Shown here piece by piece: positions 14,601 through 24,600 of a DNA stretch of 64,000 nt. This DNA is from Ciona savignyi. Its lineage: Eukaryota; Chordata; Ascidiacea; Phlebobranchia; Cionidae. Both the position numbers and the translations under genes were made by a program. Under the pieces are notes generated by a model. The model was not told the origin of the DNA, did not search any database, and saw only the letters and a list, made by a program, of their open reading frames with translations. Each line of letters starts with the position of its first letter. Positions within the stretch are counted from its first letter, which is position 1. Location of the stretch: assembly GCA_000149265.1 (NCBI GenBank), contig CH003204.1, positions 826,774 through 890,773 of the forward strand, written 5' to 3'.

Positions 14601-17600
14601 GTGTGTTGTGTATAATTAAGAAAGCAATATGGTAGAACCCATCATTCCACTAGGTTTAGGCATATCCGGTATATGTGTCATGCATAAAACAACCAGTTTC
14701 AATCTTAAACCCTTCAGAAAGGCAACTTACTAAACCACCTAAAAGCTAATCTATCGGACAAGTGATAACTGATAATACATGTTTTCTATGGGTTTAGTCA
14801 AATTTAAGCACATCTGTTAAAAAAAGTGAAAATATTTTTTGTGGTCAGTGTGGAGATGGATCCCAAAACCTTCCGAGTATATTTGATAAAGAATGAAAAA
14901 AATCTTTATCTCCATGGTATGGGTAAATAAGAGTACCATTAGTTTGTCTGAATTATTGTAGTATCGTTAATCATATCATATAAAACTTCAAATTATAACC
15001 AACCCCTGTAAATTCACTGGAGAAAGTGGTGAAGATGAGGAATAAACCATGAACCTATTACGATAGGATAGGAGAATAGGATATTCATGTTTATCCCTGT
15101 GAATGGGAAAACAAGGGGGTTAACACACGGGCGATCATCAGATCACCTCGCGACAACTATTGCAGTGTGTTGTGTTGTGAATGATTTACACGTTCCTTCA
15201 ACTTAGTAGAACCAATCAATCCGCTGGGTTCAGGCAATGTCCGTTAAGTGCCTTGCCCAAGGACACAACCGACTAGCACGCGTCCAGTTTCGCACCTGCA
15301 ACCCTTCGGCTGAAAGGCGCAGCACTCGACCATCAGAATAACCCGTCGGACCATCAGAATAACCCGTCATTCATGACCTCTGTGTATGCTATTCCATGTA
15401 AACATCACTGTTCCATTGAGTTGATTTCACACAATTACTTTCAGTGGATGCCAGAGAAGAGTCGGCTAAAGTTGATGAACCGACGAGACCCACTCAACCA
15501 CCTGCAAAAGTATCGTCAACCCCGGTAAGATAGTTTTAAATCGATTTAAAGTGTATACAGGGTGACCCAAAAAAAACAGGCCCCAGTTCTAATTAGGCCT
15601 CATTTCTTAGTGTTTTGTCCGAATGAAATAAAAATTTGGTCATAACTAGTTTATTATGTTCAAAACATCACATCAAAACACAAGGGTCCATTTTTCTCCG
15701 TTCTACAGCATGTGTTCTAAATGGCCTCGATTTAGCTCCGTGCATTTCTTGAGACGTAGCACAAAGTTGTCCATGATGCTCTTTCTCATTTGTATTCTGG
15801 CTGGTGGGGAAATTACGCTTAAGGATTTTCCAATGTTACCTTCCGATTACATTGTTCGCAGAGTGCATTTACATAAAGGCTTAATGGTGAACTTGTCCAA
15901 TATGGATACCGATTTCCTTAAAAAAAACGAGCCCAACACAGATTCGAAATGTAGCCCAGTTAAAAAAAACAACCATTCGAGGCTATGTACGTGATCTTTT
16001 AGAATATTATTTACATTTCCTTGATAATAATCATGTTATTACATTATAATGTATTTCACCATAGAACAATGCTTATGATATGAAGAAAGTAGACATGGAG
16101 GTTTTTAATTCGCTGCCCCTGTTTCTACAGCAAGAGGTATGTCTTATTATTATTGTTGTGTTCATTTTCAGGTGTCTCTCCAACGGTATTTTTCGGTATC
16201 TATTTCAAATCAAATAGGATAGAATTAGTGGTGTGAATATGCAAAGGACAGTATCTCACGGTAAATTGTCAGATTATCTTATGCCCACTGTCAGGTTACC
16301 GAAGCAATTGTAGCATGTTGTATATTATTGAGGCAACATCAATCCAGTGGATTCCGGCAACACCATTAAGTGCCTTTCCAAAAAAACAATTGTCTAGCTA
16401 TCTTATGGTTTCCTGTTCCTGGGAATATAACAGGCTATCCTATGCATGCCAACCATTTCATATCATTTCATTAGTTTCATATGGGTCCACGGTAGCCTCG
16501 GGACCAGGAATTTATTTCATAGAAGGCCCATTACTCCAGCACCCCGAGCTAACATGGATCCAGGATAAAGCGGTCAAGTCGAAATCCATTTACAAACAGA
16601 CCTATTCTAAGTGTTGACAACTTTGAAGCTATACACGAAATGTTAACGTTTTTTCCGTCAACTAACAGATTCGAGCGGGCAGCAGTACATCAGGAGATCA
16701 TGAAACCCCGTCCAAGAGAATCAAAGTCACCCACGATTCGCCCTCTAATGGCCAAACTAGCATCATGGGGTTCATAGGATCTGTGAATCCCATTGAAAAT
16801 AAATCTCCCCAAAAATCGAAGCCAAAGCCAAGGATGCAACAGAAATTAAAGCAAAGNNNNNNNNNNNNNNNNNNNNNNNNNNNNNNNNNNNNNNNNNNNN
16901 NNNNNNNNNNNNNNNNNNNNNNNNNNNNNNNNNNNNNNNNNNNNNNNNNNNNNNNNCCCCCCCTTGTTTTATGGCTGCTGAGTAATTTACTTATCTTTAT
17001 GGGCAACACTAAATAGAAAGAGAAAACATGAACACTAAATAGAAAGAGAAAACACCCAAACTTCATTTTAGTAGGAGAAAACTAAAAAAAGGGAAAGTGG
17101 GAAGGAGGGAAACCGCACATTAAAATGAAGATTATGACATTATAGTTATTGTTAAACATGGGTTTGGAGTTAAGGGTAAGTTCTGGGGTCGACATTAGTG
17201 TTCAGGGGAGGGTTTAAATTAGTTCCCGTAATTTTAGTGAGCAGTTTCCCTCTTTCCCTCCTTTTAGTATGCACTTTCCCTCTTAATGCTAAAAATAATC
17301 CAGATGTTTACTTTCACTATACACTACCTGTTTTGTTTTTTTTAATTGTAAGGTCAACCACAAGTTCTAGATCGAAGCCAACAAAATGCTATTTTACACA
17401 GACACCCCCACATCCAACTTCTCCACCACGGGAAGAAACTCGTCAGTTCCACTTGGGTTTTTCCGTGCTCGCAGCCAAGCTACGGCCGCCATACAAGATG
17501 CATTGAAGAAGCAACGATCCGGTTCCAAACCCAACACAACCGTGGACCTCACTACCTCTCAAAGAAAACCAGAACCCAGTCCCTCTGTAGATTTCTTTAA

Positions 17601-18272
17601 CCCAAAGAAACGGTGGTTATTAATAAATTTGAAATATGTTTTGATGCATTTGCCTGTTTGTTTACTCAATGGCAGGCCCATGTAAGATTCTGGTTTATTT
17701 TTGGAAAGGCCTAAATAAATCCCGCGTGTTTTTTTTATTTGAAGCAAATCACCAGTAAACTTGATGAGTTATTAATAAAAACAGTTTGAAGTTTAGTCGT
17801 AGCGAACTATTGATATATTTAACAAACACTTTGAACACAGTAAAATAATAACCAATCTTTTTTCTCCACAAACTTTAAATTTGATCTTGCAAGCTAATTT
17901 ACAGTGTTGCAGAAATTAATAACCTGGTCGATCAATTTGCTTCAAATACACACCAAACGTATTTAGTTTTTTTCTAAAAATAAACCAGAATTTTGGTCAC
18001 AAAGGGTTAAAATTTAAACGCACCCCTAACGTTTTAAGTTTTTCTTAAAATAACCAAGAATTATGATCCAAAAAAGTTAAAAACGCAACTCATTCTTCAT
18101 TGTTTTATCCAGGCGGTCACCAATGGGAACTGGTAGTTTATGGAGTTCATTCGTGAAGGAGGAAACTTATCACTGTGGTCGATGCAACACAAGTGTTGCA
18201 ATAAGTGATATTGAACAACATTCCACCTGGCATACTGACCAGGACCTATCTACTGATGGTCATGCTACATAA
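5605..18272 (+). CDS. POLH: DNA polymerase eta (Y-family translesion polymerase), 17 visible exons across an assembly gap
   Basis: Exons: 5605-5744, 7565-7699, 8467-8595, 8900-8967, 9983-10149, 10778-10881, 10944-11063, 12018-12207, 13022-13182, 13616-13680, 14004-14084, 14154-14450, 15445-15524, 16065-16136, 16669 into the gap, 17371-17612, 18113-18272; phases agree throughout except across the gap. The N-terminus VALIDMDCFYVQVEQ and SVDEAYIDLT carry the metal-binding Asp and Asp-Glu pair of Y-family polymerases. GGGIIAVSYEARD, CSAGVSHNK, IRNLGGKLG and GCSKNF follow human Pol eta closely. The C-terminal half holds a PIP-like NALDMFL, a UBM-like EVFNSLPLFLQQEI, FF motifs (LGFFRA, VDFFNP) and a C2H2 UBZ (CGRC...QHSTWH). 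The enzyme bypasses UV lesions at stalled forks. Roughly 800 residues against 713 in human. I take the ATG at 5605 because similarity begins just after it. Confidence 0.93.
5960..6838. mobile_element. piggyBac-type non-autonomous element, TTAA-flanked (copy A)
   Basis: An 879 bp element in POLH intron 1 bounded by TTAA (5956-5959 and 6839-6842), with terminal inverted repeats CCCTTTAACTGCC / GGCAGTTAAAGGG. TTAA targets and CCC-starting ends are the piggyBac signature. A hairpin with 11 bp arms (5972-5982 and 5985-5995) sits just inside the left end. A short reading frame near 6310-6405 encodes an acidic Ser/Asp/Glu stretch (DNDSESSCPSFLSSSSDEE), like the N-terminus of piggyBac transposases, so this is probably an internally deleted copy. 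Confidence 0.8.
7290..7522 (+). mobile_element. tRNA-derived SINE, 5'-truncated
   Basis: Contains the shared body 'ttgtgtccttgggcaaggca', 'cagcggattaat' and 'ccccttggttt', ending in 'gaatatcatatccc'. Inserted in POLH intron 1, ending about 40 bp before exon 2. Confidence 0.85.
8160..8432 (+). mobile_element. tRNA-derived SINE
   Basis: Nearly full copy in POLH intron 2, with a pseudo-tRNA head (decayed B box 'gtttgcaactgg'), the conserved body and the 3' end 'gaatatcctatcccc'. It ends about 35 bp before exon 3. Confidence 0.85.
9214..9457 (-). mobile_element. tRNA-derived SINE, with (aggat)n tail
   Basis: Minus-strand copy in POLH intron 4. The tail 'aggataggataggatagg' shows the 5 bp 3' repeat typical of this family, and the other end carries the tRNA-like 'ccagccggac' head. 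Confidence 0.88.
9776..9942 (+). mobile_element. tRNA-derived SINE, 3' half
   Basis: 5'-truncated copy from 'cagcggattaatgggttct' to 'atcctatcctatccc', about 40 bp upstream of POLH exon 5. Confidence 0.85.
11395..11905. mobile_element. Cluster of three decayed SINE pieces in POLH intron 7
   Basis: A minus-strand head piece (about 11430-11505, with 'cagttttgaacctgcaa'), a plus-strand 3' piece (about 11535-11705, ending in 'catcctatcttatcttatcc') and another plus-strand piece (about 11712-11905, with 'ttgtgtccttgggcaaggca'). All are more diverged than the intact copies. Confidence 0.7.
14505..14758 (-). mobile_element. tRNA-derived SINE, diverged
   Basis: Minus-strand copy beginning just after POLH exon 12 ('ttcatgtttatcccc' to the head region near 'ggacaag'). 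Many substitutions; an old copy. Confidence 0.75.
15063..15369 (-). mobile_element. tRNA-derived SINE with duplicated end
   Basis: Well-preserved minus-strand copy in POLH intron 12. The last ~20 bp ('accatcagaataacccgtc') are tandemly duplicated at its tRNA-head end. Confidence 0.88.
15558..15870 (-). mobile_element. Tc1/mariner-type transposon relic
   Basis: One end starts CAGGGTGACCCAAAA at 15558, a mariner-type terminal repeat. Just inside it, on the minus strand, is the C-terminus of a transposase (MDNFVLRLKKCTELNRGHLE, then HML and a stop at about 15700), which resembles the 'RL..C....G.H.EH' tail of Tc1/mariner proteins. Nothing recognisable of the DDE core remains and the other end is not visible, so this is a 3' fragment in POLH intron 13. 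Confidence 0.75.
16285..16410 (-). mobile_element. Decayed SINE fragment
   Basis: Matches the SINE middle in minus orientation ('cagattatcttatgcccac', 'gcatgttgtat', 'ttaagtgcctt'). Lies in POLH intron 14. Confidence 0.55.
16857..16956. other. Assembly gap of 100 N
   Basis: A run of exactly 100 N, a common placeholder size, so the true length is unknown. It interrupts POLH exon 15 after the UBM-like motif; the rest of that exon, and possibly further exons, are hidden. Confidence 0.98.
17080..17290. mobile_element. Palindromic MITE (family with 'gggaaact' ends), copy 1
   Basis: Starts with 'gggaaagtgggaaggaggga', ends with 'agtttccctctttccctcc', and the middle ('catgggtttggagttaagg', 'gtttaaattagtt') is shared with the copies at 19579, 32930 and 33808. 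In POLH intron 15. Confidence 0.75.
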
Positions 18273-18684
18273 TGAGGTTGTTTCTTATTATTTCATCTTT
18301 CAAGAGTTTATTTTCTGTTTCTTGCTTCCCAACTGTGATGTAATCGTTTTAATAAAAAAAGCACTTTTTTGTGTAGAAGATTTCTGTTGTTATGCTTTTA
18401 AACTGCAATTTCAACGTTTCAATATGAAAAAAAACACTGTTGAGTGTAGAAAGGTCCCCTACAGTTCATTTTTTTGTAAACTGATACGATCATATTAATA
18501 TAAAAAAGCACATTTGTTTGTAGAAGGTCACCTACAGTTTATTTTTAAGCACATTCTCGAATCCGACGGATTTCAAAGTATAGGGAGAGAGGTAAGAACA
18601 GCAAGTTATACGCTGAAGATGGGAAACGTTGGGTTGTACATCGCTTCGTGTAGAACCAGAAATAAATAAGATTCAAAAAAGAAC
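18273..18684. other. Shared 3' region between convergent POLH and CDC27
   Basis: About 410 bp between the two stop codons. An AATAAA lies near 18351, downstream of the POLH stop. Two or three related ~60 bp stretches containing 'gtagaaggt..cctacag' occur at 18370-18540. The segment 18540-18592 is open and followed by a consensus donor (GTAAGA), but I could not connect it to either gene. Confidence 0.5.
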
Positions 18685-21600
18685 TCATAAACTCTCATCG
18701 CTATCTGCCGTCATTTCTTGTTCTGTGGATTCGACTTCATCGATTATCGAGTTCATTATATCAACTGTGCTGCTCGATTCATCTGGAAATGAAGATTTTA
18801 TTTATAAAGGAGGATAATAGGATAGGATTATTATGTTTATCTTCAAGTAAGCCCTGCCTACTGTATTTCCTCATTGGGAACATAGTTGTATCTATGTTAA
18901 TTGCCTGTTAAGTGTTAGTATGTGTGACTAGATTTCAGTCACTCAAAGCAATGTCCGTGATCGGATAGGAGGATATCATATTAATGTTTATCCCCTTGAA
19001 GAGGAAAACCATGGGGGTTAACACACAGGCAATCGTCAGATCACCCCGCGCCCACCGTCAGGTTAACGGAACTATTGCAGTGTGTTGTATATGATAGACA
19101 TGTTCCTTCAATTTGGTAGAATCCATTAATCCGCTGGGTTCAGGCAATGTCCGTAAAGTGCCTTGCCCAAGGACACAACCGACTGCCGACTAGCTAGTAT
19201 GTTGTGTGTGATACGGTTCTTCAATTTGGTAGTAAAGTGCCTTGCCCAAGGACACAACCGACTTGCTAGTGCCAGTTTTGAAAAAAATATTTAAGGCATT
19301 GTTTTTCAACCGGGTACTCTAGGTTTGTCGCAAGATGTTGTAACTTGTCCTACTGTTTAACCCAGCCCTTTGATTGCTGGAAAACCATTAAGCAAGAAAC
19401 TAAATTTGCATAAATTGTGATCATTTTAGCGCAAGAGTGCGCTTTTTTTAGTGCGGCAACTGCCTTCAATGCTATTTTAATAAAATGAACTGTGCTGAAA
19501 TTGATACTACTAATCTTTAAATCACTTACCACCATTAAGTTTAAAAACTACATCTGTTAAATGTAATTCTAAATTACAAATATAGGGGGCAATACTAAAA
19601 GGAGGGAAGGTGGGAAACTGCTCACTAAAATTACAAAAACTAATTTAAACCCCGCCCTAAACACTAATCTCAACCCCGGAACTGCCCATGTTTAAAACTA
19701 ACTCTAATGCCCTAATCTTTATTTTGGTGTGTAGTTTCCCTCCTTCCCGCTTTTCTTTCTTTTAGTTCACCCAATATAGGTAGATCTATATTTTACACAA
19801 TGCCCTTTATCAGTATTTGATTTAAATTGAGTGTGTTTAATGCACCCTCTTGAACTGTTTAACTGTCTGGTAACAATAAGAAAAACGAAATAACTCTCCA
19901 ACCTGTGTTTCTGCCGTTTCCAAGATGGCTGCTATCGAAGCAATCGTCGACAGATTGCTGTTTGTCGATCGCTTCTTTGATGTGATTGTTGATTCCTTTC
20001 GGATCGAGATCGAGCGCCCATGAGAAGTTCATCATGGCAAGATGGTTCTCTCCGAGGACTTTGTAAACCTGGGGTGGAAGTGTTGGGAGTAAATCATGTT
20101 TTTCTGGTTTCTTGGGGAAAAGGGGAGTTTTTTCATAAGATTTTTTTGGGAAAGGGGCTGTTTTTTATAAGATTTTTTGGGAAAGGGGGTGTATTTATAT
20201 AAGATTTTTTGGGAAAGGGGTTGTTTTTTATAAGATTTTTTGGGAAAGGGGGTGTATTTATATAAGATTTTTTGGGAAAGGGGTTGTTTTTTATTAGATT
20301 TTTTGGGAAAGGGGTTGTTTTTTATTAGATTTTTTGGGAAAGGGGGTGTATTTATATAAGATTTTTTGGGAAAGGGGTTGTTTTTTATTAGATTTTTTGG
20401 GAAAGGTTTTTTTTTGGCGGAGGGTGTTTATTGTTATTTTTAGGTCACAGGTGTATTTTCTTCTGATTTTTCATGAAGAAAGAGGAGATTTTTTATGTTC
20501 TTTAGGGGGAAGGGTTTTCCTTTCTTATAATTATTTAGATAGAGAGGAGGTGTTTATAAGTTTTTTCTTTTAAAGCTTTGTAATCCTAAAAAACTATCAA
20601 GGATGCAATTCTGGTTTGAACAAAAATTAAATAAATTAATTATATTTTAACAAATATAACCCAAATTTGATGCAAATATTACATAAGGTTTTTTCAGTTA
20701 TGGAAAATAGGTTTATTTCAATTTTTTTAATTTCTGAAAATTTTTTTAATTATTGTAAATAAGCGGAAAAATGATTTAAATGAAGTTGGAAAAGCATGTC
20801 ATTTTTAAATTTATTTGTAAACAGAGACATTTGTAATTTGTATATCGATTCCTTACCTTTCCAATAAGGAAATAGATCAGACTTTCCTTGGGGACAATTT
20901 GCTTAAGTTCAAGGAGTTCCTTGAGTGCGTCTTGGTGTTGTTCGGTGGCGAACAGGATCATCGCGCGATGGAACTTACAGAGTGGATTGCGTGGCTCCAA
21001 CGAGAGAGCGTTCGCCAGGGTTTCAAGCGCGATTGAGGAACGTTTTTGAGCGTGCTGCACAATCCCTGCAGGTAAGTATGTCTACGTCAGGGGTGCCAAA
21101 CTCTTTTTCAAGGCTACATTGGATATAAGGTATTGTGTGGGCTTTAACCCTTTAGAAACGAGATTGTTTTTGCGCTTTAACCCTTTAGAAACGAGATTGT
21201 TTTTGCGCAGTTTGCGTGTTTTGACCGAGTCCGCTTTGTAGTGCTCTAGCGCCTCTCGTGTTATAGTTAGAGCAAAATGTTCAACACTAGAGTTGTTCGA
21301 AATAAAATTTCCAAAATTTCTAAAATTTTTATTTTTTGATGACGTCACTATCTTTGCGTCCACGTCATATTCTTTCTTATACAATGTTGTAGTTTTTGAT
21401 TTGTTTACAATAGAGTCTAACTTACTTTTACAAAGTTACTCAAAAACAAATTTCCTACAATTATATTATACTTTTGGTTTTATGACGTCATCAAAATAAT
21501 ATTACGTCACTAATTTCATGTTACATGTCCACCCATCCCAAAGTTTTTTTTGTTTTTTTTATTATAAGAAATGTTAGAATAGAAATTTAGATTACTATAA

Positions 21601-24600
21601 AGTACACATTTCTTTTTCTTACTAATTTTCTTTGAAATAAACTATAAATGAAGTGTTTGAACCAAATTGCGACTATAACTATAAAGATACTCAAAACCCC
21701 CCCAAAATGTAAAAAAATACAGGTAAGATCACATCCGGGACATCCCAAGAAGCGAAACTGATTCTACTGCCATAGAGACATTAAATGAAACGCACATTTT
21801 GGGGCATAGTATTAGAAAAAAACGTTTTTTGTGAGACTTCCCCCCTCAAAATTAGACCAAAAAAAGTCATAAAATTCAACTAAACTTTACTTAAAAATTT
21901 CAAATGCAAAGTTATGTTTATTGTTGTATTTTTCAAAAGATATATCATATAGCTTTCCAAAGAGACCAAACTTTAGCAGTTTGGATAAGAAATTTTGGAG
22001 ATTTTTTATTTTGAATGAGCACATGTCAAAAAAGCCAAATTTGGTCTTATCGTTTCTAAAGGGTTAAAAGGCTACATTAATTATTAGGAATTGTGTGGGC
22101 TTTCAGGGGCTACATTAATTATTAGGTATTGTGTGGGCTTTCAAGGGCTACTTAGATATTAGGTATTGTTTCAAGGGAAGCAATGTAATTTTTAATTCAT
22201 TTTATAATGTATATTTAAATGTGTAAAATGTATACTTAAATGTGAAGTCGTTAAACTAATTGTGATTGTCATAAGGTTTGTGTAAACATAAAGAAGAGTT
22301 TTAGCATCGTTTTTGTTCATAACATGTAACTTTTTGTTTATAAACCAACTTTTATTAAATTGTCTGTTTAAATAATCACTTTCTCATTGAAAAAATTAAA
22401 AAATGTAATACATTTAGATAAAAACTATACAAAATACTAAAATTATTGTTAGAGTTTTAGGGCTGTATCGAAGGGCAATGAGATTAACATGAGTTTGATA
22501 TAGGTTAGGGGTGAGCAACTTCTCTAGTAAGTGGGCCAGATGTGGAAAAAATAAAGGCCTTTTTTTCCTTTTAAGTCTGGATTATAGCATAAATAGTATT
22601 CAAAATTTTAATTACTAGGTATGGTTAGATACAGTCTGTGCTGTATGTTGCCCATGCCTGATATTGGTGCTAATGGGTTGGTGTAAAAACTGACACCTAG
22701 ATAGATTAACAGCAGCACCAATGTGTTGTTTAAGTGACGGCATTTAATTGATATTAATCAAACCCTTCTCAATATATGGCAACTAAAATAAAAAAAAACT
22801 TGGATCCACAAAAAAGGTTATTCTTTTTTTGCTTTTACAATGCGCCACTTGAAAAATGCCCTTTTACTTTATACTGCGCCTTTTTATAGAGCTAAACCAT
22901 AATAAAACTATAAATCTATACCATTCCAATAAAATAAATGCACAGATTTTAATGTATAGACAACTTTCACCAACCTAAATGACATAAAAGAACTGAACTT
23001 CTTTGATTAATTGAAAGTGCTTTCTTGAAGTGGATTTCAGCCAGGGAAAAGTTTTCTTGCTTGTAATAAATGGAGCCAATTCCATACCTGGAAAATAGTT
23101 TATAGGTGAAAAGGTTATCAAAAAGGTTATCGATTAAAATACAAAATAATTCCAATTCAAATAAATTATTCGAATTCGAATACAAGTAAATTATTCGAAA
23201 ATCGAATACAGGTAAATTATTCCAAAATCGAACACAAATAAATTATTCGAAAGTCGAATACAAATAAATTATTCGAATTCGAATACAAATAAATGATTTG
23301 AATTCGAATACAAATAAATTATTCGAATTCGAATAAAAAATTATTGAATTTGAATACAAATAAATTCGAATACAAACAAATTATTTTGGATTTGAATAAA
23401 ACTAATTAAGATAATGTAGAGTTAATCACTCAAAGCTGCGAAACCTATTAACCCACTCACCATGCATTATAATGTCTTCTATCACAGTGAATAGCTCGTC
23501 GGTAGCTTGCCATCGCGCGCTCGTTGTCATCACTGTACGCGTACTCGTGGCCGAGCAGCGTGTGCGCGTAGGCGTATCGTGGGGCCAGTTGGACCGCTCG
23601 TGCAAAGAACTTGATCGCGTTTTCGTTGTCCCGTCGCAGGGAGAAGCAATTGCCGATGCAACACCAGGTCTGGAAAGAAACAAAAATTATTCTTTTTGAA
23701 ATATTCGTAATTTTCACCACAGGTTTAACAACATGCTAAATAATTAAAGTATGATACGTATGTTTAATACTAAGGGCATAACATTTTCCCATGATATAAC
23801 GTTCTTTGTGATATCAGAATATTTTGTTCCCACAGTTTCGCTAGGACTTGCAATGTACATATAAGCATTTCCCAAGGACATAACCGCCCAGTTGTTTAAT
23901 ATGTTGAGGTACTGGTAAATTCTTTGTTTAACTCTTTCACTCCCGGCCAAATGCATTAATTTAAACATGCTGTCCCGCAGTGTTTTTTACAATTTTTGGT
24001 CATTTTCAAATTAGCACAGTTTTTTTTCAAATTTATGCTATGATTTAATATTTAGTATGGTTGGAAAGATAATTTATCCCTCTTTTAAACAAACCGCACA
24101 CCTAGAATCTACCTCCAATAAATAATATATTATGTAAACTTTAGTGAACACCACTTTTTATGTAAAGAAAATTCTGCTCGACTTATTTTGAGGTGCACTG
24201 ACAAACGAAATACTCACTAATTATTGGTATGCCCAAATGATATGAAAATTGGAATGTAGATTGTTTAATAGTTATTGTACTCAGGAAAATTTGAACTGTA
24301 TTTGTATCTTCAGTAGTTTTTTTACTATTCCTAATTGAAATTTTCCTTTATTCTAACTATATTATGAAAAATTGAACCAAAACGCATTGAAGTTTTTAGT
24401 TTTGTAGAACTAAAATAGTAAAAAGTATAAATAAGAACAGTGAAGGAAGTGTAAAAGGGCATACAAAAGCAAACAAACACAAATACTATATCCAATATTC
24501 TTCAAAGCAGGGCACACCGAACTAGCTAGTCTCGCCGCCTTTTTCTTTATCGTGCGCTCAGCAGGACCAGCTGGATTCATGCTTTGGTGAACACGAAGCA

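Noticed and set aside
18540-18670. Exon-like segments with a GTAAGA donor downstream of the POLH stop
   Set aside because: They cannot be joined to the UBZ exon in frame with canonical sites and match no Pol eta or CDC27 sequence; left as part of the 3' intergenic note.
20133-20420. CRISPR-like regular repeats
   Set aside because: Direct tandem units without unique spacers, in an intron of a eukaryotic gene; this is a minisatellite. The same applies to 2031-2265 and 41042-41320.
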